Assembly: GCF_000006565.2 (NCBI RefSeq)
Contig: NC_031480.1
Location: 264,144-328,143 of the forward strand
Direction of reading: 5' to 3'
Length of the DNA stretch: 64,000 bases
Origin: Toxoplasma gondii ME49
Lineage: Eukaryota > Apicomplexa > Conoidasida > Eucoccidiorida > Sarcocystidae
Positions 19,876 to 32,146 of the stretch are shown piece after piece. Under the pieces are notes generated by a model, which was not told where the DNA came from, did no database searches, and saw only the letters and a list, made by a program, of their open reading frames with translations. How positions within the stretch are numbered: the stretch's first letter is position 1; each line of letters begins with the position of its first letter. The position numbers and the translations under genes are program-made.

Positions 19876-22369
19876 TCACGAATCCGCGGTCGAACTACAG
19901 CTGGAGGAAGCTACGTGTGTCGTAGGTGGAAAAGGCGGACGACCGCCGTGAACATTTTCGGCTTTTTTGTCCTCACAGCTACAGATGGTCGCCTCCCTTC
20001 CGAGCTGTCTGTACAGCAAAAAGGTCTTTGCCGACGGAGAGACCCACAGATTTTTCACCTTCGTACTCCCCGAGGGGGACGCACGACACAGAGGAAACGA
20101 ACGAAAGAGGAGAGAGAAACCGAGAGAGCAGAGACGAAGAGATAACGAATGAGGAGACGAGACGAAGCCGGAAGAAACCTGTGAGCAACGATGAAAACGA
20201 AGGAGAGGAAAGAAGACGGCGCGCAAGGTGTTTGACGCGCATCCTCTCTCGTGGTTAACTTCCCTTACAGGTCAGACGAACTTCTCTGTTGTCCTTGTGA
20301 GAGGTTGTGGCCGCCTGTGAATACTGCATACAGACTTTGCTTCGCGGCTTGCAGGAAACTGAAAATCTCTGCCTCGATGCCTTCACCCTTTGCATGCAAG
20401 CTCTGTTCCTTTTCGAGCACGGAGGCGGGCGTGACCAGCACTGCGAACAGACGATCAATCCAACTCAAGAAGCTGTCGCTCCATCCCCAGAGAGAAGACA
20501 ATGCGTCTTGCAGAAAGTCGTCCACTGCGTTGAGGTAAGGCAACACCGCTGGATCTCGCTGCTGGAACAGCGCAGGTCTGCATGCAAACGAAAACAAGAC
20601 CCGGGAGGAGACTGGATCGCCACCGGGCGAGCAATGTGCAGTGTCGAAAAGAAACTCGCCGAAAATGCACAGAAATCCAAACAACACAAAATGCAAGCAC
20701 CTGCACTGCAGCGTTCGTAGACCTATACACAAAGACGCAGAGACAGACAGGTCGACAGAGAGGCAGATGGAGAGACAAAGACAAACAAAGAGATTGAGAC
20801 AGACAGCGATAGAGAGATAGAGAGAGATCGAGAGAGATAGAGAGACAGAGTGAGCGATAGAAAGAAGAAGATAGAGTCAGAGAGAGAGATAAACGTCGGT
20901 AGATCGACAGAGCAGAGATGGAGACACGGACGGACATGCACATGTGGGCGTATACAGACAAACTTGTGGAAAGCAGTGCCTGGCATTTTTACTTCCGGCA
21001 AAAAAGCATACGACGGCGCTGTTGATTGTGACGCATTCGTCGTCAGTCAAGGATCTGTACTTCCGCGCGTTCAGAGAACGAGACGTACCCGATGACAAAG
21101 TAGTAGCCCTTTACGCAGTAGAAAACGAGGACTAGAAGAGCGAGAAAAAAGAGAACAAAAGTTACAGGTCGGAGAACCGTTCGCCATATGATCGCCCAGA
21201 CGAAGTACCTGCAGGCAACGCATTCCTTACGGAAAGAAATCACTGAAAAGAAGTCAAGAAGGGAGTAAAACCAACGGAATAAAAGGCAAACGACGAAACG
21301 AAGAAAAAGAAAGAAAAAGAATGGCAAAAACGACGGTGGAAAGGGTGGTGCTAAGAAAAACAGACGACCAGACGAAGATGCCACGCAGTAAATCTTGAGG
21401 AACGTTTAGCCTGGCAAGCCTACACAGGAGTTGAAAAAAGCTCCCAGTTGCATGCGACCGCTAGTTCTGGGTCGTAAAGGACAGGAAGCCGAGAAGTGAA
21501 GGGTACGGCAACATCGATAAAAAACAAAGCACAGAAAGTGCCTCTCCCTATGTGGAACGAAGCATTAAACCTAAAAGGGAACCAATGTTACTCACAGATA
21601 AATAGAAAAAAACATCGAAATATACACAAAGACATAAATGTCTATCTGTCTATTTATGTATAGATACACATATATAAATGTATATATGTAAATGTATATA
21701 TATATATATATTTATTTATTTATATAAATGCATATTGCGTATAGAGTGGGAGTTTTTCTTTTTTTCAGACTCTTGTGTTGCATTTGACTCTTCGGAGAGT
21801 TTCACGTTCTTCTTCTGAGACATTTCCTTTTTCAGTGGCTTACATGAAAGAGACGAACTCCGCCATGGTCATCGCAGAAACTATCCACGAGAGAGGACGT
21901 TGCCATGGCTTTCCTTCTGCGTGGTTGTTGCCTGCGTCATAGAAACTGCGGGGAGAACTGAGAGATCCCTTCTTCGCGAAAGAAGTCCAGAAAGACGAAG
22001 TCGGAGGCGCCTCGACTCTGAGTCTCTCGACGTCCATGTGAGTCTCCACGAAGGTCCGAAACCAGCGCATGCGAAACACCGAAGCTAGAAACAGAAGAAA
22101 ACAGCGGCGTTTCGAGCGAGGTAGACTCACGGGTGCAGCTCACGCAAACAGCGACAGAACTGCATTCGGGGACTGAACAGCTCCAGTTGAGACGCAGAGG
22201 CAGAGCGAAAAAATGTAGATTTACACGTGGAGCGAGAGATTTTGATGGGAGGTACGCAGAGAGATATACAGAGACAGACAGATAGACGGATATAGAGAGA
22301 GCTAGAGAGAGATATAGAGAGATAGATCAGCAGATCTATGGTTTGGTAGACAGATACACAGACACATGC

Positions 22370-22403
<34 letters not shown>

Positions 22404-22761
22404 GTATATACAGAGAGAGAGGGAGCGATAGACATGGATAAATATACATATTCATAGAGGTTGAGAGACATATCTAGATACGCAGGTGGATATGTACCTC
22501 TTCGAGAGATGTAGAAAGACATGTGAATCGACAGACTGCCACAAAGGAAACTGTTGCGGTCTCAGCTGGACAACGAACATGGCGCGCGCCGTTCTATCTG
22601 GAGAAGTCCTTTCTCTGTTCTGATTTCTTTTTCGACTTACGAACACGAAGAGGCAGCAGTTGATCCTCTGCTCCTCTGTCGACATTTGCGACGTAGACCG
22701 CGTGGACCATTACCCAGACGCTCAGCAAGAGTGCCGTGAGCATCGTGCGTGCAAAACCCAT
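19876..22761 (-). CDS. Unrecognised secretory/membrane protein with signal peptide
   Basis: Exons in order: 22641-22761, optional 22131-22172, 21844-22084, 21089-21208, 20269-20577, 19876-20008. Phases agree with or without the 42-nt exon, giving 321 or 307 residues. The start (AAAAATGGG) begins MGFARTMLTALLLSVWVMV, a convincing signal peptide or anchor. A second hydrophobic block spans the third-to-fourth exon junction (FMYFVWAIIWRTVL, then VTFVLFFLALLVLVFYCVK). After it comes a segment with amphipathic helices (LPYLNAVDDFLQDALSSL, SWIDRLFAVLVTPASVL) and a short polar Ser/Thr-rich tail with two Cys. I recognise no domain. Membrane or secretory-organelle destination is inferred. Whether the 42-nt exon is used cannot be decided from sequence. 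Confidence 0.55.
20722..20925 (-). repeat. GACA/GATA-type simple repeat in an intron
   Basis: Purine-rich plus-strand tract of imperfect AGACAG, AGAGAT and GATAGA words lying in the intron between the last membrane-segment exon and the next exon of the secretory-protein gene. Confidence 0.75.
22250..22440 (-). repeat. GATA/GACA simple repeat with embedded AT run
   Basis: Imperfect AGAGATA and GACAGATAGA words interrupted by a short AT alternation near 22.38 kb. It lies in the first intron of the secretory-protein gene and is similar to the tract at 20.8 kb. Confidence 0.7.
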
Positions 22762-24381
22762 TTTTCGAAAAATCGGCAGGCGACGTCTCTGGAGTTTTCG
22801 CTCTTCTCTTCCTCCAGCGACCGCTCCGAGGGAAATCGCGAGGAAAGGCAAGCCAGCAGGTCCGCTGCAAGACCTCTGTTACAACTCCAGAAGTGAAGCA
22901 TGCCCCTCGACTACCTGAGTGTCCGAGAGTTGCCGGGACAGTTGCTTCATTCGAAATCCAGGAAGAAACCCACAGAACTGCATTCAAACACAAGAAACGC
23001 GACATCGAGCACCGCAGCGTTTCAAAGAATCGAAGTCCACGGACTTACCGCTATACCTGTATTAGATGTAGATACGTATGAGACAAAGACACATATACTT
23101 GTGTAGGTATCCAGGCGTGGAAGTTTGTGTGCATGGATGCAGAAACTTTTTCAGATGCACGGTTTGACGGCTGGGGTCAAGACGAACGCGGAAAGAGAAG
23201 AGGAAGCACCCTCGGTGAAAAGGCAGGCACCTGGATTTAAAAGTGGAGAACACCGAGTTTCGCTCGAGTCTGAGAACGGAATGGGGAAAAAACAGAGACA
23301 CGCCGACAGGCAGCTTGTTCTCAGTACAGTTGCTCCTCCGTCCAGAGGCCGTCCTTTTTTTCGGAGCTCTGTGCTTTTCGCGGTCGAAAGTCTCTCGAAG
23401 AAAAAAGTAAGCTGGAGAAAAAGGCGAGTGACAGTTTTGCACGAAACGTCTCGCGTTTCACTTGAAGGCTCACAGCTTTTCCCGGCGCTTCTGCGGCGAC
23501 GCGCTTGCGACAGAAACCGCACGACGGCGACAGGGTTTCACCGTAAAACGCTCAAGGAAAACGAGAAGAAACGCCTTGCCAACCGCCCGATCCGTTTTCC
23601 GTCGTTCCTGCGTTTCCCTTCCGCGAATTTGCCACTTTCAACTGGACTTGCTTGCCTCAACACGTGACGAGCTGCACGACACAAATCTGTCGGCGAGTTC
23701 GGCATGCAGAAAGTTCCTTCGTGTGTGTCATGGCAACGAAAACAAAGGAAAGCACGCATCTGCGCAGAAAAGGGCGCGAGCCGAAACGGAGAAAACGGAA
23801 GAAGCAGCAGGAAAACACCCGTGCAATGTCGGGCAATGTCTGGCGGGGCTTGTCGCCGCGGCTGGATGAGGGTTGTCTTGCTGAAAACTCGCGGCTATGT
23901 GTCACACGAGAGAAGAACAAAGACACACAGACATTTCGCCTTTTTCGACTTTTCGACGCCGCTGTTTCATCCCGATTTTTTATTAGAATATCCACGAACA
24001 GTCTCCGTTACAGCGACTGCATGCAACACAGAGCGTCGGAGGCGCGAAAACAAGACACTGCTAGATGCGCCACACACGCTCTCTCGATGCCGCTTCAAGC
24101 CAATTTTTGGAACTCAGAGCGGTTGAAGTCTTTTGCCGAAACAGGAGTCAAATCGAAGGCCTGTCTCTCAGCTCACCTATGCACAGCATTCAAATCAAAA
24201 AGACACTCACGCTCTACAGCTCTCTGCAGCACATAAAGAGTATACACATTCATATACAGAAGGAGACAGGGCTGTACACGCGTGTATCTGGAGAGAAAGA
24301 GAGGCAAATGTAGCAAACGTATATAAATATATATATATATATACGTAAGCACGTATATATTTGTGCATATGGAGAGAGAGA

Positions 24382-24386
<5 letters not shown>

Positions 24387-24412
<26 letters not shown>
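24387..24412. repeat. (AT)13 microsatellite
   Basis: AT run flanked on both sides by ATGGAGAGAG-like words, in the spacer upstream of the secretory-protein gene. Confidence 0.9.
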
Positions 24413-26603
24413 GGAGAGAGAAATGTAAATGTATGTATATGTGAGAAAAAAGAATTCGAAATGCTCGGGGACTGAACGCTATGAAGGCTACAAAGAAGTA
24501 GTCTAGATGCACACGTCGTCAAAGGTAACGAGTTGCCAGTGAGGATCGCTAGAGGTAAGGTGCATTCACACCAGATCGACGCGTGCACCGCAGTGTGTGG
24601 GTAAATCCACACTCCTCCATTTCCCTGGGTGTTTGTGTGTGCGAACGCATGCACTCGTTCTTAAAATGTTCATTTGCACATGCGTGCTTGTGTGTCTACG
24701 AAGAACTGCTCAGAAATAATCACGCCCAGTTCGCATGGGGTTTGTAGCGCGAACAACCGCGCTCTCCTCGACCGCCCAATGTGTATGGCATCTTTCTTCG
24801 TACAGATTGGTCACAGATGCTGGTTTTGCAAAGATGCCCTGGTGGAGGTGAATTCTACAGAAACCGGATATCCAAAGACACTTCACGAGCATCCAGCAAA
24901 GCGAGAAAAGGCTTCAAAGGCAGTTTTCTGGACCGAGCGTCGTCCTTTAAACGAAGGTTCCTCGCTTCCTGTGGAGAGAGAAACGGTGAAAATGTGTCCA
25001 GGGATTCGCAGCAAAAAACTCGTCCATTTCGGGGGCACTGCCTTTCCTGAAATAAAAAACGGAGTTCTTGAGTCCGTGTCATCTCGCCTGACCAATTTTT
25101 CGTCTGAAGTTCTCGCGAAGAAAATCTATGCAAGTTTGGAAACAGTCTCCGTGCTCTTTGATTTCGAGATGTGTAGCCAGTGACGCTTCTTCCCCAGAGA
25201 GCGAAAGCCGCGAATGCAGAAGAGCTATGTGTCTTCACACACTCACATCGAATCCCTCTCCAAACACGGATGCACATGCATACACAAACCGGCCTCTGTG
25301 GACTCGACGTGAAGACGGCAAAGTGCTGACGCGGGAAACAGCGGCTCGTCGTATGGCCATCACAACCCCATTTGTGGGTGAGGCGGTGAACGCAAATCAC
25401 GCGCAAGAAAGAAGCGTTCGCTGCCCAGTAAATCGGATGAGGACATGACAGAAGACTGTAGGAGGCACGTCTACGTGCTCTGATACTTGGGCGACGAACA
25501 GCGACACCCTCGAAAAGTGACATACTCATTGCACGGAGACATGCACTTATGGAACACCATGTACAGGCACAGTAAGTATATATATATATATATATATATG
25601 TATATACATCGGCGGTAAAGTAAGAAGACATAGATTCACTTGCAAGTACCGGTAAAATCTGTGCATTGAGAAAGGCATTTGGATGCACAACAGTGAACAC
25701 AGACGGTGCCAGCTGCAAAGATGGACATTCTGATCCTTGTGCTGGCGTATCATCGCCTGTATCCCTCTCCGGTTTTGAAATGTGGCAGGGAAATATCCTT
25801 CGCACAAACCCCCGCTGCGACGCGGCTGTCGCCTTCGAAGTTCAGGGAACTAAAGACCGCCGAATATGTTTTCGCGCAAGTTGAACCTTTCAGTGCTTTC
25901 GAGTCCTGAGGAAGGCGCCCATTTCGGCAGCCATCAACCTCTCGAGAACGAGCTGCTGGATGTCGTAACCCCAGCAACTCCGTGACACGGAACCGGACAT
26001 TCGCGCAGTGGTTCATCGGTAAATTGCATTCGCAAACGCTGCTGAATCCCTACCGAGCTAACAGTTTTACGGACGACAGCTTTCACGCGCAAGCTGCCGG
26101 GTTACCTCTCACGTATTCTGCCAGCTGAATCAGAAGGCGCGGCAAAGCTACAAAGTTAGTTCGCCCGTCAGAAACGCCAGCGCGTCTTTTTCTAGCCGCC
26201 GACTCCCTTTGTCGGAAACCCATTCACACCAACTACCCCCGTCTCTAGGGTCGGCAAAAGCTCCCGTTCTCTGTCGATAGCCTCTCCACGTGAAACTATC
26301 TAAAAAGTCCGTCAGTTGAAAGGACAACTACGCCATAGCTAAATCCGTCATCGATCTGAAGTCGCAAAAAAAAGCACCCCGCCACGCAGGCCAATGCTGA
26401 GAGCCGGAATCATCCGTTGTTTCACAGACGCGCCACGGGACCATCCAAATCGAAGAGTCGAACGATTCGAGAGAGTCTGCGTTGTTTGAGAAGTCATTCC
26501 CCTGCGCTGCAGCGATCTGGAGAAAAGATGGCCGGTGAAAAGCCTCGCTATTTTAGAGAGTTGCGCCGGCTCTGCTTTCCCCGCTGTGGTTTTTCCGTTC
26601 ACA

Positions 26604-26618
26604 CCCAATATACGCCGG
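26604..26618 (-). promoter_or_regulatory. TRP-1-like ribosomal-protein promoter motif
   Basis: On the minus strand the 15 bases read CCGGCGTATATTGGG, 12 of 15 identical to the TRP-1 motif reported for Toxoplasma ribosomal-protein promoters (core CGGCTTATATTCGG, recalled from the literature). It sits about 190 bp before the RPL18 ATG, a sensible promoter distance. Function is inferred from motif and position only. Confidence 0.4.
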
Positions 26619-26807
26619 CGGGACTCGCGCGCGGTAGGGCCATGCAAGGGCGATTTTTCTCACGGCAACCACCGCAGAGGTTCGTTTCTCTTTCGTTGGA
26701 TTTCTTTTTGTGGCGTTCTCGAGAGAGGAGACGACGCAGCCTGCGGGGCTCAGCTTTTTTCTTTAACGGTTTGGGCTGTCTCTGTCTCGTCTGCTCCCCG
26801 ACTAAAA

Positions 26808-29800
26808 ATGGTAAGGCTCTTGCTTCGCTGCGCCTCTCCCCCCTCTTTCTCTCCCGGTGTGTGGGGCATTTCTCTCCGCCCTTCGGCGCGCTTCGCCCTC
26901 GAAATGTGTACCGAACTCCCGAGTTTTTCGCCTCTCTTCTTCCAAGAAAAAACGGAAAACCCCCCTCGCGCGCTCGATCCGTCCGACGCCTCGCCCCCCG
27001 AAAAAACTCAATTTCCCCGCGGCCGCGCGTGGCGTTCGGCGTGCCGATGCGGAGTTCCGAATCGCGGAAAGCGGGGAGGAGCGGGGGGGCAGAGAAAATG
27101 AGACACCACCGGGAAAAGCGAGGGAAAGACACATTCCAAAACTTTCATGAAGGTGCTGGATACCCAGGCTTCTTGCCCGTCCACGGGAGGGCACATCCAG
27201 CGTACCCGCGGACGCGGGGAGGGAAAGGGAGAGTTCCCCGTGCAGGAACAACGAGCGAGAAGAAGGAGCTGTCGCGCTGTGAAATGTTTTTTCTTTTCCT
27301 GTTGGAGAGTTTGCTTTCGTGTCAGCTGGTCTCTCTTGCGTTTGGACTCTTCGACGAATGGCTGAGAACGGGGGGTGTGCCGGCTGCTTCCCTGTAAACG
27401 GCACCTCTCTGCGGAAGCCTCGCCCATGGATGTCTATGCATACGTTTTCGTCGAGGACCAAGCTACTGCTCTCCCGTGTTTGCATGTAGAATTCCCGTTC
27501 CACGCCACCACGGGATAAGATACTGACAACTGAGTTCGATGGGGCTGTTGTTGTCAGGATGTGAGGGCGCTTGCGTGACTGCTTTGAACACTGCGGTTTC
27601 TCTGTACAGACTGTGTCTCGCGAGTCTGATGCAAAGATACTCTCGGGCGGTTTTGCCGGGGTTTCGTCTCTGAGAATCTGTGTGGAACTGCGTCGGTTCT
27701 GGGTTTCCCGTGACCTTTGACTCATCGAAGGGTCTTTTTACCAGCGTTTCCTGGGGAGAGGCGGTACAACAGAAAAGAGTCTGTCCGTTCTGCTCGTCTG
27801 GCGTTTCTGTGGTGTTCACCTCCGAGACTAAAGAGAAGTGGAGAATTGACTGCAGCAGTCTGTCCTTCAAACATGAGCAGAGGAGAGGTGGTTTTGCGAA
27901 CTTTAGCAACACACAGACAACCTGTGAAAATCCTCTGGTCATCGGGGAAAATCGTCGATGTGTTTTCGGTTTCTTTCAGGGTATCGATCTTGAGCGCAAC
28001 GGCCGCAAGAAGAAGGGCGGTCGCCGGACTGTCAAGTCCCAGAACCCGTACCTTCGTCTTCTTGTGAAGGTAAGGCTTCTCTCTGTGCAGTAAAGTCCTC
28101 GTTCTCCGGTTCTTTTTCGTTGTCTTTGTGCACAGCCGAAAGGCTCCTCCGTGTGAACGTCCAGCAGGCACACACAAGTTTTAAGGTCCGTTTTGGGGCG
28201 TTTTCGCTGCCGGCCCTCTGGTCTTCGCGACGACACTGCCTGCGAGCCGAGAGGCGTTCTCAATGAAAGAAATGTCTCCTTGGGAAGTCGGCGTCGAACG
28301 CCTGTGGCGCAGAGTCAGCCTGAACCTGGAGAGACTTCAGGCCTTTGGAACGCCGGTTGAGGTTTTGTGTTTCTCGTGAGAGTTGGTGAACACTGCTCGT
28401 GGACATGTCACTGGCGCACAACCGTGCATGCGTTTCTGTGAAGACGCGCCGTGCCAGAACAGCTTGGTCAAACGCTTGCTCGCTTGCCGGTGTGGGTTGG
28501 GGTGCAAATGGCATGCTCATGTGGCTTGTAAGAGCTCGACTTGAAGCGATTTCTGACAGAGGTGGAGATGCCTTTTCCGAGATGCTGTATGACTTTGCAG
28601 CTCTACCAGTTTCTGGCGCGTCGCACCAACAGTCGCTTCAACGCCGTGGTGCTCAAGCGCCTCATGAACCCCAAGAGGCTGAAGGCTCCGATGTCCCTCT
28701 CGAAGCTCGCGCGCCACATGAAGGGCAAGGAGGATCACATTGCGGTGCTCGTCGGCTCTGTCACTGGTGCGTCGACACAGACTTGGAGCCATCCGGGGAT
28801 GATCATGGCGCGCGAAACGCAGAGAAGACATGGGGGACATGCCGCGGTCTGTGCAGGCGCGCGGCCTTTCTTGCTGTTCGCTCTGCAGAGGCGCGTTTGT
28901 CGTGTGAGCCAGTGTGGAGCTGCTTTTCCAGGTGTAAACCTCCGGAACGAAGCGTCGAGGCAGTCCCAGGTGTCTGGCGCAGACTGCTCGTGTCGAGTGT
29001 ACAGACACCTCAGTGCTTCGTCAGGGTGTTCACGTGCGAGGATTGCACAGCTTTCACGGGTTTTGGGGCTGCGTCGTGGTTTTTCTGAGTTTGACGTGCG
29101 TTCCGGGTGTTCTTCCGTTCTCCAGATGACATCCGCATGGTCCACGCCCCGAAGTTGACGGTCTGCGCTCTGCGTTTCTCGGAGACTGCGCGTCGTCGCT
29201 TGGAGAAGGCGGGAGGCGAGTGCCTCACCTTCGATCAACTCGCTCTGCGACGTCCCAAGGGTTCCAAGTGTGTCCTTCTCCGCGCCGCCACCAAGAGCCG
29301 CGAGGCTGACAAGCATTTCGGCGCTGCCCCTGGTAGGCAGGTTTCCTTTCTCGTTTGTGTTTTGTGTTCTTCCTCTCGGGAATTGCCCTCTGGTGGCTGC
29401 GCCGCAGGTCGGGCTTCGAGACGAAGCGCGCCCTGCACTCGCACTCCGTGCCAAGTGCTCTCTTTTGCGTCGAGATGTTCTACGCGAACACGCTAAACTC
29501 ACACAGCATGCATACAGATGTACACAGCTATATATATATATATACATATATATATGTATATATGTATATATATATGTATATAGGGCACAAAAGTAGTTGC
29601 TTATGAGGGCACGTACGTTAATACCTGCATACCATCATACCAGTACAGGGACTCTCATTCGTGCTTATGCATGCGCATATCTGTAATTATATGTGTGAGT
29701 AGAGACCGGTGTTTATTGCGTTGGGATGTGTGATTCTTTGCACGCGTTTAAATTCAACGATTGTTTTTTGGTTTGCAGGTACTCCGGGCTCCAAGGCCCG

Positions 29801-29876
29801 CCCGTATGTGCGCTCGACTGGTCGCAAGTTCGAGAAGGCGCGTGGACGCAGAAAGTCCCGAGGCTACAAGAACTAA
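26808..29876 (+). CDS. RPL18: 60S ribosomal protein L18 (eL18)
   Basis: Five exons: 26808-26810, 27980-28069, 28601-28766, 29126-29332, 29779-29876; all junctions GT-AG and in phase, 187 residues against 188 for the human protein. The first coding exon is only the ATG, followed directly by GTAAGG, and the protein then reads [18 protein letters not shown], as in other eukaryotic L18. Further family blocks are [49 protein letters not shown] and the ending [10 protein letters not shown]. It is a structural component of the large cytosolic ribosomal subunit. A CT-rich leader and a TRP-1-like motif precede the start, consistent with strong constitutive expression. Introns 2 to 4 hold no C/D or H/ACA box pair that I could support. 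Confidence 0.96.
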
Positions 29877-32146
29877 GGTGCTTTTTCAGAGTTTCTGTCG
29901 GAGGGGAAGAAGCATTCTCATCTTCTCTGTTCAGTCTCTGTGTTAACTCTGCGAACGTCCTGTCGCTGGCGTAGGAGACAATCCGTAATTTCGTTGCCTG
30001 TTCTCCACCCCTCGCGGGGAGCGGCGCTCGAACGAAGCACATCGCAGTGGCTTGTATTCGGGCACTCCCGACTCGGAAGGCGTCTCACCCGTTAAACCCC
30101 AGTGCACGCACAACAAGAGATCCCCCTGAAACGAGACAGCGGCGAGACACACAAGGATATTTTTATTTGTAGGGAACTCTCTTTGGAGTTAGCTTTTTCT
30201 TATAGGGTAGAGGCAGATGATGCGTTGACAAGGAAATACAGAGAAATGCGATCTGAACGATGTCTTCGAAGTAGAGGGTTTCCTTGTGAAACACGGCTGC
30301 CGTTTGTCGCACAGGAGGCGGTGTTCTAGGATCTGTTGGAGCCTTGAGGGTGTCTGCACAGCGAGGGAATGAAAGGATGTTCTCCGTGCAGATTCGCAGC
30401 AAAGCAGACGTTTTATGGGAAGATGGCAACCAGCGAAAAAAAGGACTCAGTGTTCGTACAGCTCGAATACACAGGGTTGCTCCACTCGTTGCTGGATGCC
30501 ACGAAAATGCACAAAACGTGGTCAGGAACAACACAAGAGAACTGTCATGTCTTAAACAAAGACAGGTGAGATCCCGGGTGCGAGAATTTCAACTCTTAGC
30601 ACGTACATTTCCGCACACAAGCGTTCTGTAGAACCTAGAAATGCCATACACTCTGCAGCAGGGAGTTTAACTGTAGTTGTTCTTTCTTTCGATGCCGGCA
30701 TCCCCTGCGTGCAAAAAATTGGGGACTTTGCAAAGCACGCAATGTGTGGACAGCCGTACTTGGAGTCTTGATCGAACTGCGGCGTCAGCTACAGCTCAAG
30801 TTACCTCTCAAACGGTGGATGTCGTGTCTTCAGCAAATACGCAGAAATCTTTGTATCAACATAAATTCAACTCTCGAGAGCCACCGTAGCTCACGTCTTG
30901 CCGATCCGTGAAAGCGCCTTACCGAAAGCGCTTTGGCGATATTGTCTACACTCACAGAAGTAGCTTTTGTTGTGAACAAGCACTTCTACCTGGTTACATG
31001 TTCTGCACATCACATATTAATTCATGTACTGGCAAAAGTTGACACATACAGATCTGTATATACGTGCATGTATAGATCTACATACGTGTTTCTACATGTA
31101 TATGTGAGCGAATGCCCAGTCATATACACTTCTCTATGCATAAATACATATACATTTTTTTACATACATTTATGTATAGCCAAATGTTTACAGATATACC
31201 CATATATATATATATATATATATATATGAGTGGCTGCCGCTACTGTGGACGGTGAAGCTCCATCGATGATTCTTCACTGTCAGTGTATTGCATGGGGACA
31301 ACGGCTTTTCGTTTTGGTGTCATGAGAAACAGTTGTGTCTTCAGCGATTTAGTAGAGTTCATAAAATGACTTCAAAGCTTAGAGACAGACGCTGTCAAAC
31401 GTCCTTGCTGCGTGACGAGTCCAAGAGGATCTTGGTTCCCAACGGAGACACCGCCTTTGTTTCTTTTTATCTTTTTCCCGGCTTTCATCTCTCTGTCTAG
31501 ATACGTATGTACACCTGTATGCACTTCTCTATCTACCTATATGGATTTCTCTAAGTATCTCTACGCACTGCTCTATCTACCACACCTGTTTTTATATACA
31601 TACAAATATATAAACATATATATTTACACATAAATATATATTCTTTTTTCTTGAACATGTTTATCGGCTGCTCCTCTGTCTAGTCAGCACCGGCGCGCGA
31701 GCACGATAAAATCAGTTACGAAGGCGCAAGGACGTGGCATTCTTCTCTAAACAGCCTTTATGTGAGGCCTGGCGATTTCTCTTGAATCTGTCTTGAATCT
31801 GTGGCTGACTCTCGTCACTGAGCAAACGTAACTGTGGAACACTGGAAGCCACTTGCTTCCCCGGCTGCAGCAGTCCAGTCCGGGGATCCGTTAACTGTGG
31901 GCGCATGCACTCGAGCTTCTCCCGTTCCTTAACAGATGGAGGAAAAGCAGGGCACTTCCGAAGTTTCGCGCAATCCGTCTCGGGGTTGGACGTGAACATG
32001 GACGTTTGCTTTCCTTCAATTAGCTCAGAGAAGTCCTTGAAATGGAGCGAACAGGGAACCGGAAAGACAGAAAAGGGAAGCCGACACGCAAAAAGTACAA
32101 GTTTTAACAAGTTGAGTGTCTGCAAGAAGCGAGACAGTTGAAGCCG
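29877..32146. other. Convergent spacer between RPL18 and archease
   Basis: This should contain both 3' UTRs. A 66-codon plus-strand frame near 30369-30569 ends at a donor-like CAG|GTGAGA but I found no partner exon. AT and ATAC repeats lie at 31.0-31.65 kb. Nothing else can be supported. Confidence 0.45.
31202..31227. repeat. (AT)13 microsatellite
   Basis: AT run in the convergent spacer between RPL18 and archease. Confidence 0.9.

Larger units (their letters stand above)
22762..26807. other. Divergent intergenic region upstream of RPL18
   Basis: Four kilobases between the minus-strand secretory-protein gene and RPL18. The minus strand is CT-rich at 22.8-24 kb (leader of the former) and the plus strand is CT-rich at 26.6-26.8 kb (leader of RPL18). 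A 170-codon plus-strand frame at 24674-25183 has no family resemblance and no splice support, so I do not call it. AT runs occur near 24.35, 24.40 and 25.59 kb. Confidence 0.45.

Noticed and set aside
20455..20732. Extension of the minus exon left of 20577 upstream to 20732 as one exon
   Set aside because: The extended exon would be out of phase with the upstream membrane-segment exon, whereas an acceptor at 20578 restores phase.
24674..25183. 170-codon plus-strand frame
   Set aside because: There is no recognisable domain and no splice partner, and an equally long frame lies opposite.
28070..28600. Search for a snoRNA in RPL18 intron 2
   Set aside because: No convincing C box with matching D box and terminal stem was seen.
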